A stretch of DNA of 64,000 bases from assembly GCA_947475245.1 (NCBI GenBank), contig CANJLW010000018.1, forward strand, positions 16,830 through 80,829, in the 5' to 3' direction. How positions within the stretch are numbered: position 1 is the first letter of the stretch; every line of letters starts with the position of its first letter. This stretch comes from Acetobacteraceae bacterium (GTDB lineage: Bacteria; Pseudomonadota; Alphaproteobacteria; Acetobacterales; Acetobacteraceae). Shown here in pieces: positions 34,424 through 42,807 of this stretch. Both the position numbers and the translations under genes were made by a program. Under the pieces are notes generated by a model. It searched no databases and had not been told where the DNA came from. It saw nothing but the letters and a program-made list of their open reading frames with translations.

Positions 34424-35458
34424 TTACGCGAGGTCCAACAAGGTCGCGTCGCCGTAGGAGTAAAAGCGGTACCCCGTCGCGATCGCGTGGGCGTAGGCGG
34501 CGCGCATGCGATCGGCCCCGGCGAAGGCGCAGACCAACATGAACAGGGTCGAGCGCGGCAGATGGAAGTTGGTCATCAACCGATCGACGGCGCGAAACCG
34601 GTGTCCGGGCAGGATAAACAGCCGTGTGTCGCCATTGAACGGCTGCACTGTCCCGTCTGCCGACGCCGCGCTTTCCAGCAGGCGCAGGCTGGTGGTGCCG
34701 ACGGCGACGATGCGCCCGCCGGCGGCGCGCGCGGCGTTGATCGCGGCGGCGGCCTCCGCGGTGATCTCGCCGCGTTCGGCGTGTATGCGATGTTCCGACA
34801 CATCGTCGCCGCGCATCGGCAGAAACGTGCCCGCGCCGACATGCAGCGTAATCGTGACCCGTTGGATGCCGCGCGCGTCGAGCGCGTCCAATACGCGGGG
34901 TGTGAAGTGCAGTCCGGCGGTCGGGGCGGCGACGGCGCCGGCGTTGCGCGCGAACACGGTCTGATAGTCGCTCGCGTCGTCAGGGGTCGGGCCGTCCGGG
35001 CGGTCGATATAGGGGGGCAGGGCCAGAACGCCGGCGTCGGGCAGGGCGGCATCGAAGGCGTCGTTGAAGCGCAGGCTGACGCCGCCGTCGGGGTCACGGG
35101 CCTCGACCGTCGCGGTCAGGGTATCGGAGCCGTCGAAGCGCAGCACGTCGCCGACCCGCAAGCGGCGTGCGTTGCGCGCCAGGGCGTGCCATGCACCGTC
35201 GGGGGTCGGTTGATCCAGTGTGATGCCGATGCGGGCGTCGCCCCGGCGCGCGCTGAGTTGCGCGGGAATAACGCGGGTGTCGTTGGCGACCAGCACATCG
35301 CCCCGGCGCAGCAGATCGGGCAGATCGCGCACAATACGATCGTCGAGCCCCTGCGCGGACACGTGCAGAAGGCGCGCGGCATCGCGCGGCCTGACGGGAT
35401 GATGGGCAATACGATCCGGAGGCAGGGCGAAGTCGAAGTCGCCGGTACGAAGCGCCAT
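34424..35458 (-). CDS. queA: S-adenosylmethionine:tRNA ribosyltransferase-isomerase
   Basis: Transfers and isomerises the ribosyl moiety of S-adenosylmethionine onto preQ1 at tRNA position 34, giving epoxyqueuosine. The 344-residue protein shows FDFALPPDRIAHHPVRPRDAARLL, RRGDVLVANDTRVIPA, PTAGLHFTP, THLHVGAGTF-like LHVGAGTFLP and TNFHLPRSTLFMLVCAFAG, all diagnostic. It starts 3 nt after the yhhQ stop codon, so queuosine precursor uptake and the QueA step are in one transcript. Confidence 0.97.
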   Translation of the reverse strand: MALRTGDFDFALPPDRIAHHPVRPRDAARLLHVSAQGLDDRIVRDLPDLLRRGDVLVANDTRVIPAQLSARRGDARIGITLDQPTPDGAWHALARNARRLRVGDVLRFDGSDTLTATVEARDPDGGVSLRFNDAFDAALPDAGVLALPPYIDRPDGPTPDDASDYQTVFARNAGAVAAPTAGLHFTPRVLDALDARGIQRVTITLHVGAGTFLPMRGDDVSEHRIHAERGEITAEAAAAINAARAAGGRIVAVGTTSLRLLESAASADGTVQPFNGDTRLFILPGHRFRAVDRLMTNFHLPRSTLFMLVCAFAGADRMRAAYAHAIATGYRFYSYGDATLLDLA

Positions 35459-35461
35459 GCC

Positions 35462-36001
35462 CTAGGCCGGGGTCGGCGTCACACGGCGCAGCAGCCGCAC
35501 CAGGGGGAAGGCGATCAGCACGGCCCACAGCTTGCCGACGACCTGTCCCGGCAGATACTCCAGACTGCCGAACGCGAGCGACAGGAAGATCACGGAATCG
35601 ACCACCAGCCCGACGCAGGACGACGCGACCACGGCCAGCAACAGGCGTCGGCGCTGCAACGGGGTATAAACCGCGCAATCGGCCAACTCACTGAGCGCAA
35701 AGGCTACACCGGAGGCGATGACGAGGAAGGGTGGCGCGATCAACGCCGACAGAACCGTGCCTAACGCGATGGCGGCCAGGCCCCAGTTCAATCCCAGACA
35801 CCGTTGCACGACATCGCGCAGGACCAGCGCCAGGCCGACGGTCAGCACGCCGGACGGTGCCATCAGTCCGGGCGCGACGGGCACCAGGCACGGGCCGTTC
35901 GGCACGCAGACGGTGCCGACATGGCCGATCATCCAGTTGGCCAGCGGGATCGACGCCAGGAAGCAGACGAACGCGACAAGCCCGAGCTGTGTTTGCCGCA
36001 T
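35462..36001 (-). CDS. yhhQ: Queuosine precursor transporter, YhhQ/VUT family
   Basis: A 179-residue integral membrane protein with about six hydrophobic segments and the COG1738-type features LVAFVCFLASIPLANWM, a central helix with LRDVVQR and SELADCAVYTPLQRR, and DSVIFLSLAFGS. Family members import preQ0/preQ1. ATG 36001 shares a base with the VOC stop codon (TGATG); the longer frame to 36124 is Arg-rich noise. Position directly before queA supports a role in queuosine salvage. Confidence 0.92.
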   Translation of the reverse strand: MRQTQLGLVAFVCFLASIPLANWMIGHVGTVCVPNGPCLVPVAPGLMAPSGVLTVGLALVLRDVVQRCLGLNWGLAAIALGTVLSALIAPPFLVIASGVAFALSELADCAVYTPLQRRRLLLAVVASSCVGLVVDSVIFLSLAFGSLEYLPGQVVGKLWAVLIAFPLVRLLRRVTPTPA

Positions 36002-36402
36002 CAGCGTGACTGGTACGAAGCGATCTCGACGAGGTTTCCGTCGGGGTCGCGGCAGTAAACGGATTGAATGGGGCCGAGCGCGCCGGCGCGTTCGACGGGA
36101 CCCTGGAGGATCTGGACGCCGCAATCATGGAGATGGGCGACGACATCCAAGGGTGGGATGGCGGTGATGAAGCACAGATCGCCGGCACCGGCGTCGGTGT
36201 TCACCCCTGACGGCCAACTGCTTTTGTCGGCGTCGGCGGGGCGGACGTTGATCTTCTGGCCGCCGAATTTCAGCGCGGTGCGCTGATTGGGGCCAAAATC
36301 CTCACGCTCCATGCCCAGGACGCGCTGGTACCAGGCAGCAGTGATCTCAACGTCCTTAACGTTCAGCACCAAATGGTCGATGCGGTCGATGGTGAAGCGC
36401 AT
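36001..36402 (-). CDS. VOC-family (glyoxalase/dioxygenase fold) protein
   Basis: A 133-residue vicinal-oxygen-chelate protein. Features: start FTIDRIDHLVLNVKDVEITAAWYQRVLGM with a candidate metal-ligand His, LKFGGQKINVRP, and the end SVYCRDPDGNLVEIASY with the ligand Glu. It resembles virulence-protein-like and glyoxalase-like VOC members of unknown substrate. It leads the VOC-yhhQ-queA unit. Its Shine-Dalgarno AGGAG (36412-36416) lies within a perfect 10-bp hairpin, so translation may be conditional. Confidence 0.9.
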   Translation of the reverse strand: MRFTIDRIDHLVLNVKDVEITAAWYQRVLGMEREDFGPNQRTALKFGGQKINVRPADADKSSWPSGVNTDAGAGDLCFITAIPPLDVVAHLHDCGVQILQGPVERAGALGPIQSVYCRDPDGNLVEIASYQSR

Positions 36403-36410
36403 CGCGCGAT

Positions 36411-36435
36411 ACTCCTGCGGGTTCGCCGCAGGAGT
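36411..36435 (-). promoter_or_regulatory. Hairpin sequestering the VOC Shine-Dalgarno
   Basis: On the minus strand ACTCCTGCGG (36435-36426), loop CGAAC, and CCGCAGGAGT (36420-36411) form a perfect 10-bp stem. The 3' arm contains AGGAG, 9 nt before the VOC ATG at 36402, so the folded RNA would hide the ribosome-binding site. No T-tract follows, arguing against a terminator for the gene upstream. I do not recognise a preQ1 riboswitch consensus. Confidence 0.7.
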
Positions 36436-36487
36436 TAGCCGATTTCATCGACGGGGCAAACGGGGGGTAAGGATAATCCCGCGCCGT

Positions 36488-37483
36488 TCAGCTACCGGGC
36501 ATGTCGTGGGCTTCCGGGAAGAAGAAGTCCTTCCACGACGCCGGAATGACCTTGATGCTGCCGACCTGGTGCATGAACTGGGCGGCTTTCATGGTGTTCT
36601 GCGGCACCATCGTCCAGGTCGTGCCGGGGGATACCGCGACGGAGCGCACGAAGTCGTTGGTCAATTTCGAATCGCCGTCCTCAATCCAATAGCGCGCGGC
36701 GGTCGTCGGGTCGGTCCGCACGCGTTCGGTGGCTTCCTGCAGGGCGGCATAGAGCGCCTTGTACAGCACCGGGTTGCGATCGCGGAACTTCGCGGTGGTA
36801 TACGCCAGGGTAAAGGTGTTCGGCCCGCCCCAGACGTCGAAGGAGTTCATGACCGTGTGAATGGCGGGGTTCTGCATCTGCTGCTGCAGGAAAGGCGGCA
36901 CGGCCCAGACGCAGTTGACCTCGTTGGTGCCGGACAGGATCGCGATGGTGGCGTCGGGCGGCGACATCGACACCGTCATCGTGTCGTAGCGCGCGAATTC
37001 CTTGATGCCATACGCGGCCGCGGCCGCCGCCTGCAGCGTGACCGCCTGCGCCGAGACCTTGACCGACGGGACGGCGATTTTCTTGCAGCGCGACAGGTCG
37101 TCGATCCCCTTGATGGTGGGATCGTTGCTGTTCAGCACGAACGGCAACGTGACCAACGCGCTGATGGCGCGCACTTCCTGGGCAGTGCCGCGCGTGCGGC
37201 TCCAGATCGTCAGCACGCCTTGCGGGCTGCCGCCGACGATATCGACGCTGTCGGACAGCAACGCGTCGTTCATCGCCGCCGGGCCGTTGAACTTGAATGG
37301 CGTGACCTTCACCTCGGGGATTCCCATCCGCGCGGCGTGTTTCTGAATGAGCTTTTCATGCTCGATGATGTTGAATTGCAGATACCCCATGGAAAACTGT
37401 CGGGCGATCCGCACCTCGGGCACCTGCGCTCGGGCAACAAAGGACGACAGAAGCAGCGTAGCCGCCGCGAGAATCATACGCAT
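36488..37483 (-). CDS. ABC-type solute-binding protein (NitT/TauT-like)
   Basis: Periplasmic binding protein of 331 residues with a clear signal peptide (MRMILAAATLLLSSFVARAQ). Features of the NMT1/TauA-like class are VRIARQFSMGYLQFNIIEHEKLI, DIVGGSPQGVLTIWSRT and the later region FARYDTMTVSMSPPDATIAIL. Ligand unknown. No cognate permease or ATPase is nearby; it sits 16 nt after an MFS transporter gene on the same strand and may be an orphan receptor. Confidence 0.88.
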   Translation of the reverse strand: MRMILAAATLLLSSFVARAQVPEVRIARQFSMGYLQFNIIEHEKLIQKHAARMGIPEVKVTPFKFNGPAAMNDALLSDSVDIVGGSPQGVLTIWSRTRGTAQEVRAISALVTLPFVLNSNDPTIKGIDDLSRCKKIAVPSVKVSAQAVTLQAAAAAAYGIKEFARYDTMTVSMSPPDATIAILSGTNEVNCVWAVPPFLQQQMQNPAIHTVMNSFDVWGGPNTFTLAYTTAKFRDRNPVLYKALYAALQEATERVRTDPTTAARYWIEDGDSKLTNDFVRSVAVSPGTTWTMVPQNTMKAAQFMHQVGSIKVIPASWKDFFFPEAHDMPGS

Positions 37484-37499
37484 ACCGAAAACTCCATCA

Positions 37500-38765
37500 T
37501 CAACGACCAGCCCGTGCCTTCAGCTCATCGCTCGGCCGGATGTCTTCCGAGCGGCTGTATATCCCAACGGCGACGACAAGCACGACAGCCATGAACATGA
37601 ACAGCGTGCTGTAGGCGAGTTCCGAGCGCGCGCCGTTCGCCAAAGGTTCGAATGCGCCGACAATGATGCCTGACAGCGTCTGCATGCAGGCGACTCCCAG
37701 CATGACGCTGGTATTGATCGTGGCCATGCCGCGTCCGATCAGCCGGTCGGGGAAAATCGCTCGGCCGTGCGACATGATCATGGTGCTCGACGCGCTGACG
37801 AAGCCGATGCCGACGATGGCGCCGATTGCGATCCACATCGGCGGATGGCCCCACACCCCGCCCCAAAGGCCGAGGATACCGAGGATGGCGGCGATGATGA
37901 GCGTGCCCGTCAGGGCGATCCATTTGCGTGTGTCGAGCACGCGGTCCAGCGGGCCGAAGACCAACATGCCGATCTGATAGGCGATGACGGCGGCCAGCAG
38001 CACGTTGCCCGATTGCACCTTGGTCAGGCCGTGTACCTCGCGCAGGAACGGTCCGCCCCAAAGTCCCTGAACGGTGAAGGAGCAGGCGTAGTTGCAGAAG
38101 TTCAGCGCGAGGATGCAGGGGAGGCGCGGATTGCGGATGACTTCGGCCAGGCCGCGCAGCATCTCGCGCGGCGATTCCGTCTTGCGCGCCAGGAATGGAT
38201 GGCCGGGCGGGGCATCGCGCACCACCAGATAGACCGCGACCGCAGCGACGGCGGTAAAGGCGACGACCCCGCCGAAGACGGTGCGCCAGCCCACGGCCTC
38301 CGCCGCCCACGCGAGCGGGGTGGTGGCGAGCAGATTGCCGATCAGCCCGATCGACAGCACCATCGACGACAAGGTGGAAAATCGGTCGGGCGGGAACCAG
38401 CGGGAGATTACGACCATGCTGCCGATCAGCATGACGCCGAAGCCGGCCCCCATCATGGCGCGCCCGGCCAGCAAGGTCGGCCAGTCCGGTGCCAGGGCGA
38501 AGATCGTGCCGCCGATGGTGGCAAGGATCAGCATGCCGAACACGGTCAGCCGCGGGCCATAGCGGTCGAAGAAGAACCCGCAGGGGATTTGCATCGCCGA
38601 AAAGCCGAAGAAGAACGCGCCGGTCAGCGCGCCCAACGCCTCTGGCCCGATGTGCAGATCGCGCATCAGGTCCAGGCCAATGGTGACATTGGCGGAGCGG
38701 AAGAAGTGGCTTGCGACATAGGCGGTCGCCAGGGTGGCGACGATGATCAGGCCCTGGCGCGGCAT
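37500..38765 (-). CDS. MFS transporter
   Basis: A 421-residue major-facilitator protein with about 12 membrane segments. Motif-A-like loop is GFFFDRYGPRLTVFGM after helix 2, the early acid/anion family pattern is RSANVTIGLDLMRDL, and a central cytoplasmic loop (APPGHPFLARKTESPREM) separates the halves. Probably transports a small organic acid. It lies 17 nt after the short AtuA-associated gene, so it may carry the AtuA-pathway substrate (inference). Confidence 0.92.
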   Translation of the reverse strand: MPRQGLIIVATLATAYVASHFFRSANVTIGLDLMRDLHIGPEALGALTGAFFFGFSAMQIPCGFFFDRYGPRLTVFGMLILATIGGTIFALAPDWPTLLAGRAMMGAGFGVMLIGSMVVISRWFPPDRFSTLSSMVLSIGLIGNLLATTPLAWAAEAVGWRTVFGGVVAFTAVAAVAVYLVVRDAPPGHPFLARKTESPREMLRGLAEVIRNPRLPCILALNFCNYACSFTVQGLWGGPFLREVHGLTKVQSGNVLLAAVIAYQIGMLVFGPLDRVLDTRKWIALTGTLIIAAILGILGLWGGVWGHPPMWIAIGAIVGIGFVSASSTMIMSHGRAIFPDRLIGRGMATINTSVMLGVACMQTLSGIIVGAFEPLANGARSELAYSTLFMFMAVVLVVAVGIYSRSEDIRPSDELKARAGR

Positions 38766-38781
38766 GGCTTCGGACAGTGTC

Positions 38782-39099
38782 TTAATCCTCGATCGGCAGG
38801 CCGAGGATCAGATAGCTGAACGACTTGCCGTGGGAATCGAGGTTCAGCGAGGTGTTCACCCCGCCTTCCAACGCATCCAGCATGACGAAGTTCAGGCCGT
38901 GCAGATCGTCCATCTCGTAACGGGTCACGGCACCGGTAAAGAGCTTGGGGAACGACCGCTTGATCCGATCGGCGGTGAGTTGCCGTTTCAGTAGCGGGTA
39001 ATCCTTGGGATCGTAGACCCAGACGGAGACATTGGACGTATTGCCTTTGTCGCCCGCGCGGGCATGGGCAATGTCGTGGATGCGGCGAGGCTGGGTCAT
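38782..39099 (-). CDS. AtuA C-terminal-domain-like protein
   Basis: A 105-residue protein matching the ferredoxin-fold-like C-terminal domain found fused to or next to AtuA-family proteins: RRIHDIAHARAGDKGNTSNVSVWVYDPKDYPLL and NLDSHGKSFSYLILGLPIED. ATG 39099 overlaps the stop of the AtuA gene (ATGA), so here the domain is made as a separate, coupled polypeptide. Function is not biochemically clear. Confidence 0.85.
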   Translation of the reverse strand: MTQPRRIHDIAHARAGDKGNTSNVSVWVYDPKDYPLLKRQLTADRIKRSFPKLFTGAVTRYEMDDLHGLNFVMLDALEGGVNTSLNLDSHGKSFSYLILGLPIED

Positions 39100-40433
39100 G
39101 CGACGAAGATCTCGTATGTCGGGCGGACCCGATCGCGATCGATCAGGGTGGAGTGGGTGACGACGCAGGGAGTGACCTGACCGCGATAACCGCCGCCGCC
39201 GGCTGGGCCGCAGCACAGCAGGGACTCGACCTCCCACAGCATGAAATCGACATCGTCGCGTTCGGTCGAGCGTACCGCGACGCGCAGACGAATGTCCTCG
39301 CTGGTGGCATAGGCGGTTTCGGCGGTGGCGTGTAGCGCGTTCAGCCCGACCAGGTCGATGCGCAGATCGCCGCCGAACCCGTTGGCGCGGGTCAGGCGCT
39401 GGCGCACTACATCGGCGGCCAGTTCGGCGCGTGCCCGCGCGTTGGGGCCGGCGTAGCTGACGCCGCCCTCTCCCAAATAACCGCCGTCGAAGCCGACCGT
39501 CACCTTGAGCTTGTCCGGGCGTGCCCGCCCGCTTGCCCCGGTGACTCGAACGCGGTCGGGGGCGTCCTGGGCGATGGCGACCTTGCGGAAATCGGCGGTG
39601 ACATCCGGCGTCAGATAGCTGGAGGGATCGTGGACTTCATAGAGCAACTGTTCCTTCACCGTCCCCGGTGTCACGAAGCCGCCGGTGTCATCCAGCTTGG
39701 TGACGATGAAGTCGCCGTTCGGGCTGACCTCGGCGATCGGAAAGCCGCAATCGGCCAGGCGCGGCACATCCTTGAATCCGGGATCGGCATAATAGCCACC
39801 GGTGATTTGCATGCCGCATTCCATCAGATGGCCCGCCAATGTGCCTCGGCCCAGCAGCGGCCAGTCGTCCAGTGCCCAGCCGAAGCGGTGGACCAGCGGG
39901 GCGAGGAACAGCGCGGGGTCGGCGATGCGGCCGGCGATGACGACATCGGCACCGGCGCGCAGGGCGGGCAGCAGCGCATCGACGCCGAGATAGACATTGG
40001 CGCCGACCATGCGCAGCGCGACATCCTTGACCGCGCCGGGATGGTCCATGAACGCGGTGTCGCCGTCGATCAGGTCGGTGACGTCGTCACCTTCTACGCA
40101 GGCGACCTTGAGGCCGAGCAGACCGAGTTCGCGTGCGATGCGGATGGTCAGTTCGGCGGCAGCGCGCGGGTTGGCGACGCCCATGTTGGTGATGATGCCG
40201 GTGTTATTTGCGGCGCAATGGGCCAGTACGCCCCGCATCCGGGCGCCAAGTTGGGGGTTGTAGCCGCGGTTGGGGTCGAGCATGCGGTCGCGATGGCCGA
40301 ACGCCATGGTGCGTTCGCCGATGCACTCGAAGACCAGATAGTCGAGCGCGCCGCGCTGCGCGAGATCGACGGCGGGGCCGAGGCGGTCGGACGAAAAGCC
40401 CGCGCCGCAGCCGATGCGGATAGAGTCGGTCAT
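39096..40433 (-). CDS. AtuA-family protein (DUF1446)
   Basis: A 445-residue member of the acyclic-terpene-utilisation AtuA family. Seen are IRIGCGAGFSSDRLGPAVDLAQRG, LDYLVFECIGERTMA, ANPRAAAELTIRIARELG and DVVIAGRIADPALFLAPLVHRFGWA. ATG 40433 is supported by AGGAAA just upstream; the in-frame extension to 40739 is Pro/Arg-rich noise over the M20 gene. Coupled to the small AtuA-C-like gene and followed by an MFS carrier. Role in this organism unknown; genes for the rest of the terpene pathway are absent. Confidence 0.9.
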   Translation of the reverse strand: MTDSIRIGCGAGFSSDRLGPAVDLAQRGALDYLVFECIGERTMAFGHRDRMLDPNRGYNPQLGARMRGVLAHCAANNTGIITNMGVANPRAAAELTIRIARELGLLGLKVACVEGDDVTDLIDGDTAFMDHPGAVKDVALRMVGANVYLGVDALLPALRAGADVVIAGRIADPALFLAPLVHRFGWALDDWPLLGRGTLAGHLMECGMQITGGYYADPGFKDVPRLADCGFPIAEVSPNGDFIVTKLDDTGGFVTPGTVKEQLLYEVHDPSSYLTPDVTADFRKVAIAQDAPDRVRVTGASGRARPDKLKVTVGFDGGYLGEGGVSYAGPNARARAELAADVVRQRLTRANGFGGDLRIDLVGLNALHATAETAYATSEDIRLRVAVRSTERDDVDFMLWEVESLLCCGPAGGGGYRGQVTPCVVTHSTLIDRDRVRPTYEIFVA

Positions 40434-40512
40434 TCTGTTTCCTGGACGTGGCCGGATCGCGGCGGAGACTAAGAGGTTGACGGAAGCCGAGCAACGCCGA
40501 GGGGAGAGGCGG

Positions 40513-41682
40513 TTACAGCCCGGATTGTTCCAGCCGCAGGATAGCCCGCGCGCAGGCCTGGGCGCGGGGCGTAAGGGTGTCGATCCGCAGGAATTCGTCC
40601 GGGCTGTGCGCCTTGCCGCCGACCGGGCCGACCGCGCAGATCGTCGGGGCGCCGACGGCGGCGGTGAAGCCGGAATCGGCGCATCCGCCGGTGAACTCCC
40701 CGTCAGTGGCGAAGCCGCTGGCGGCGGCGGCGGAGACATAGATTTCGAACAGCTTTTTCGCCGCGGGGGTTTGGGTCAGCGGCAGGAACTCACCTTTGAT
40801 CGTCAGTTCGGCGCGTGTGCCGGGCAGCGAACTCCGTTCGACGATGGCGGCGATCCGCGCCATTGCCTCGTCCTTGTCCTCTGGGTTGACGTAGCGCAGG
40901 TCGATCTCACCCTCCGCCCAGGGGGCGACGGTGTTCACGCTTTGCCCGCCGCGGATCAGGCCGACGTTCAGTGTGATGCCGCGATCCAGTTGCGTCAGCG
41001 CGTGGATCGCTTGGATCTTGCGCGCCAGTTCTTCGACCGCGCTGATGCCTTCACTGAAATTGCCGCCGGAGTGGGCGGCTTTGCCGGTGACGCGCATCAT
41101 CATGAAGACGCCGCCCTTGCGGCCGGTCACGACGTTGCCCGACACTCGGCCCGGTTCGCTGTTGAACACGACCCGTGCCCGCCTTGCCTCGGCCTCGATT
41201 ACGGTTCGCCCTTCCGGGGAGCCGATTTCCTCGTCGCCTGTGAACAGCCCGACCAGCGGGGCGGGGGCGCCGCCGAATTTCGCGAAGGCGGCGAGCACGA
41301 AGCAGTTCATCACCAGCCCGGCCTTCATGTCGGCCACGCCCGGGCCGTAAGCGATGCCGTCGCGGATGGTGAAGGGGCGGCGTTCGGCTTCGCCATCTGG
41401 GAAGACCGTGTCGCGGTGTCCCATCAGGACGATATTGCCGCCCGCGTTGCCGGCGGGGCCGTCCCAAGGAACGGTCGCGCGCAGGCAATCGCCGTGCTTT
41501 TGCTGGCGTACGACTTCGACCGGGATGGCGTGTTCGGCCATGAAGCGCCGCACGACGCCGCCCACCGCGTCGATGCCGGTCTTGTTGTAACTGCCGCTGT
41601 CGATATCGACCATCTCGCGCAACATGGCGACCATGGCATCGTGCTGGGTAGCGAGCCACGCGGCGATCTGGGAGTCTGACAT
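40513..41682 (-). CDS. M20-family metallopeptidase (carboxypeptidase G2/ArgE type)
   Basis: A 389-residue di-zinc amidohydrolase. Metal-binding motifs are visible: GHRDTVFP, GPGVADMKAG, TGDEEIGSPEG, the NSEPG segment and the C-terminal GGKAHSPDE. The dimerisation domain lies between (about 185-300). It probably removes an N-acyl or C-terminal glutamate-type group. First gene of a long minus-strand run, divergent from the two permease genes; tandem 20-bp repeats lie in the shared upstream region. Confidence 0.93.
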   Translation of the reverse strand: MSDSQIAAWLATQHDAMVAMLREMVDIDSGSYNKTGIDAVGGVVRRFMAEHAIPVEVVRQQKHGDCLRATVPWDGPAGNAGGNIVLMGHRDTVFPDGEAERRPFTIRDGIAYGPGVADMKAGLVMNCFVLAAFAKFGGAPAPLVGLFTGDEEIGSPEGRTVIEAEARRARVVFNSEPGRVSGNVVTGRKGGVFMMMRVTGKAAHSGGNFSEGISAVEELARKIQAIHALTQLDRGITLNVGLIRGGQSVNTVAPWAEGEIDLRYVNPEDKDEAMARIAAIVERSSLPGTRAELTIKGEFLPLTQTPAAKKLFEIYVSAAAASGFATDGEFTGGCADSGFTAAVGAPTICAVGPVGGKAHSPDEFLRIDTLTPRAQACARAILRLEQSGL

Positions 41683-41730
41683 CGTGGATCCTGAGAAAGA
41701 TGGCGGTCGCGCAGGCTTAGCGCGCGTTGC

Positions 41731-41766
41731 GGGACGCTGTCACGCGTCACGGGACACTGTCACGCG
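41731..41766. repeat. Two tandem 20-bp repeats in a divergent promoter region
   Basis: GGGACGCTGTCACGCG (41731-41746) recurs with one change at 41751-41766, a 20-bp period, about two helical turns. They lie 49 nt upstream of the M20 gene and 116 nt upstream of the first permease. Two sites on one face of the DNA suggest a regulator-binding region. Confidence 0.5.
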
Positions 41767-41881
41767 CAATCCCCGCCATTGACGCGGCGCGGCTGCCTGG
41801 ATAGGCCCAGCGACTTCGCGGGTCCGTCCGCTCCTTTTGGGGGCAGCGGCCGCTGGCTCTGCCGACGGGTATCGATCTAAC

Positions 41882-42796
41882 ATGAGCGCCACTGTCACTG
41901 TCACTGTCCCGGCACGGGATCAAACCACGCTTCGTCGCAATTATGCGCGCCGTTATTGGATGTTTGCTCTTCCGGCGGCGATCATCGTGGTGGCGGTCAT
42001 TCTGTTTCCCTGGATTTTCACCCTGTTCATGTCGGTGCATGACTGGAAGGTGACCGGGGCGACCCCCTTCGTCGGGATGGCGAACTATGCGAAGATGCTG
42101 GTGGATGAGCGGTTCCAGTGGGCCTTTGTCCGCACGCTGACCTTTACCGCCGCGTCGGTGATTGCGCCGGTGGTCCTGGGCGTTTGGGCGGCGGTGTGCT
42201 TCTCCAGCAAGTTCCGCCTGAAAGGTTTCGCCCGCACCCTGTTCGTTTTGCCGATGATGGCGACGCCTGTCGCGATCTCGCTGGTGTGGACCATGATGTT
42301 TCATCCGCAACTCGGCGTTTTGAACTACCTGCTGAGTCTGGTCGGCATTCCTCCGTCCGCCTGGGTGTATGACGGCGCGACGGTGATCCCGACCTTGGTG
42401 ATGGTGGAGACCTGGCAGTGGACTCCGCTGGTCATGCTGATCGTACTGGGCGGTATCGCAAGCCTGCCGACCGACCCGTATGAGGCGGCGACGCTGGACG
42501 GCGCGAGCCCCTGGCAGATGTTTCGTCACATTACGCTGCCGCTGGTATGGCCGTTCATCGTCGTTGCGTCGGTTATCCGCATGATCGATGCGTTAAAGGC
42601 ATTCGACACGATTTATGTGATCACGCTGGGGGGGCCGGGCACGGCGAGCGAGACGATCAACATCCTGCTGTACCAGACGGCCTTCGCCTATTACGACCTT
42701 GGCTACGGTTCGGCGATGGTTGTGGTGTTTTTCGTGCTGATCATGGTTGTCAGCCTGCTGCTTCTGCACGTGCGGCAGAAGCAAGCGTTTCAATAA
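41882..42796 (+). CDS. Carbohydrate-type ABC transporter permease (MalF-like)
   Basis: A 304-residue permease of the sugar ABC class with six membrane segments. The N-terminus RRYWMFALPAAIIVVAVILFPWIFTLFMSVHDWK is typical for UgpA/MalF-like subunits, and the EAA loop is YEAATLDGASPWQMFRHITLPL. ATG 41882 is chosen over the in-frame start at 41837 since the mature family pattern begins here. It is followed after 11 nt by its partner permease. Neither a binding protein nor an ATPase is present nearby. Confidence 0.92.
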   Translation: MSATVTVTVPARDQTTLRRNYARRYWMFALPAAIIVVAVILFPWIFTLFMSVHDWKVTGATPFVGMANYAKMLVDERFQWAFVRTLTFTAASVIAPVVLGVWAAVCFSSKFRLKGFARTLFVLPMMATPVAISLVWTMMFHPQLGVLNYLLSLVGIPPSAWVYDGATVIPTLVMVETWQWTPLVMLIVLGGIASLPTDPYEAATLDGASPWQMFRHITLPLVWPFIVVASVIRMIDALKAFDTIYVITLGGPGTASETINILLYQTAFAYYDLGYGSAMVVVFFVLIMVVSLLLLHVRQKQAFQ

Positions 42797-42807
42797 GGGG
42801 CGGCGTC

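Noticed and set aside
36403..36487. preQ1 riboswitch upstream of the VOC-yhhQ-queA unit
   Set aside because: The leader has a perfect SD-masking hairpin but I cannot match the preQ1-I loop and A-rich tail consensus; kept only as an SD-sequestering hairpin.
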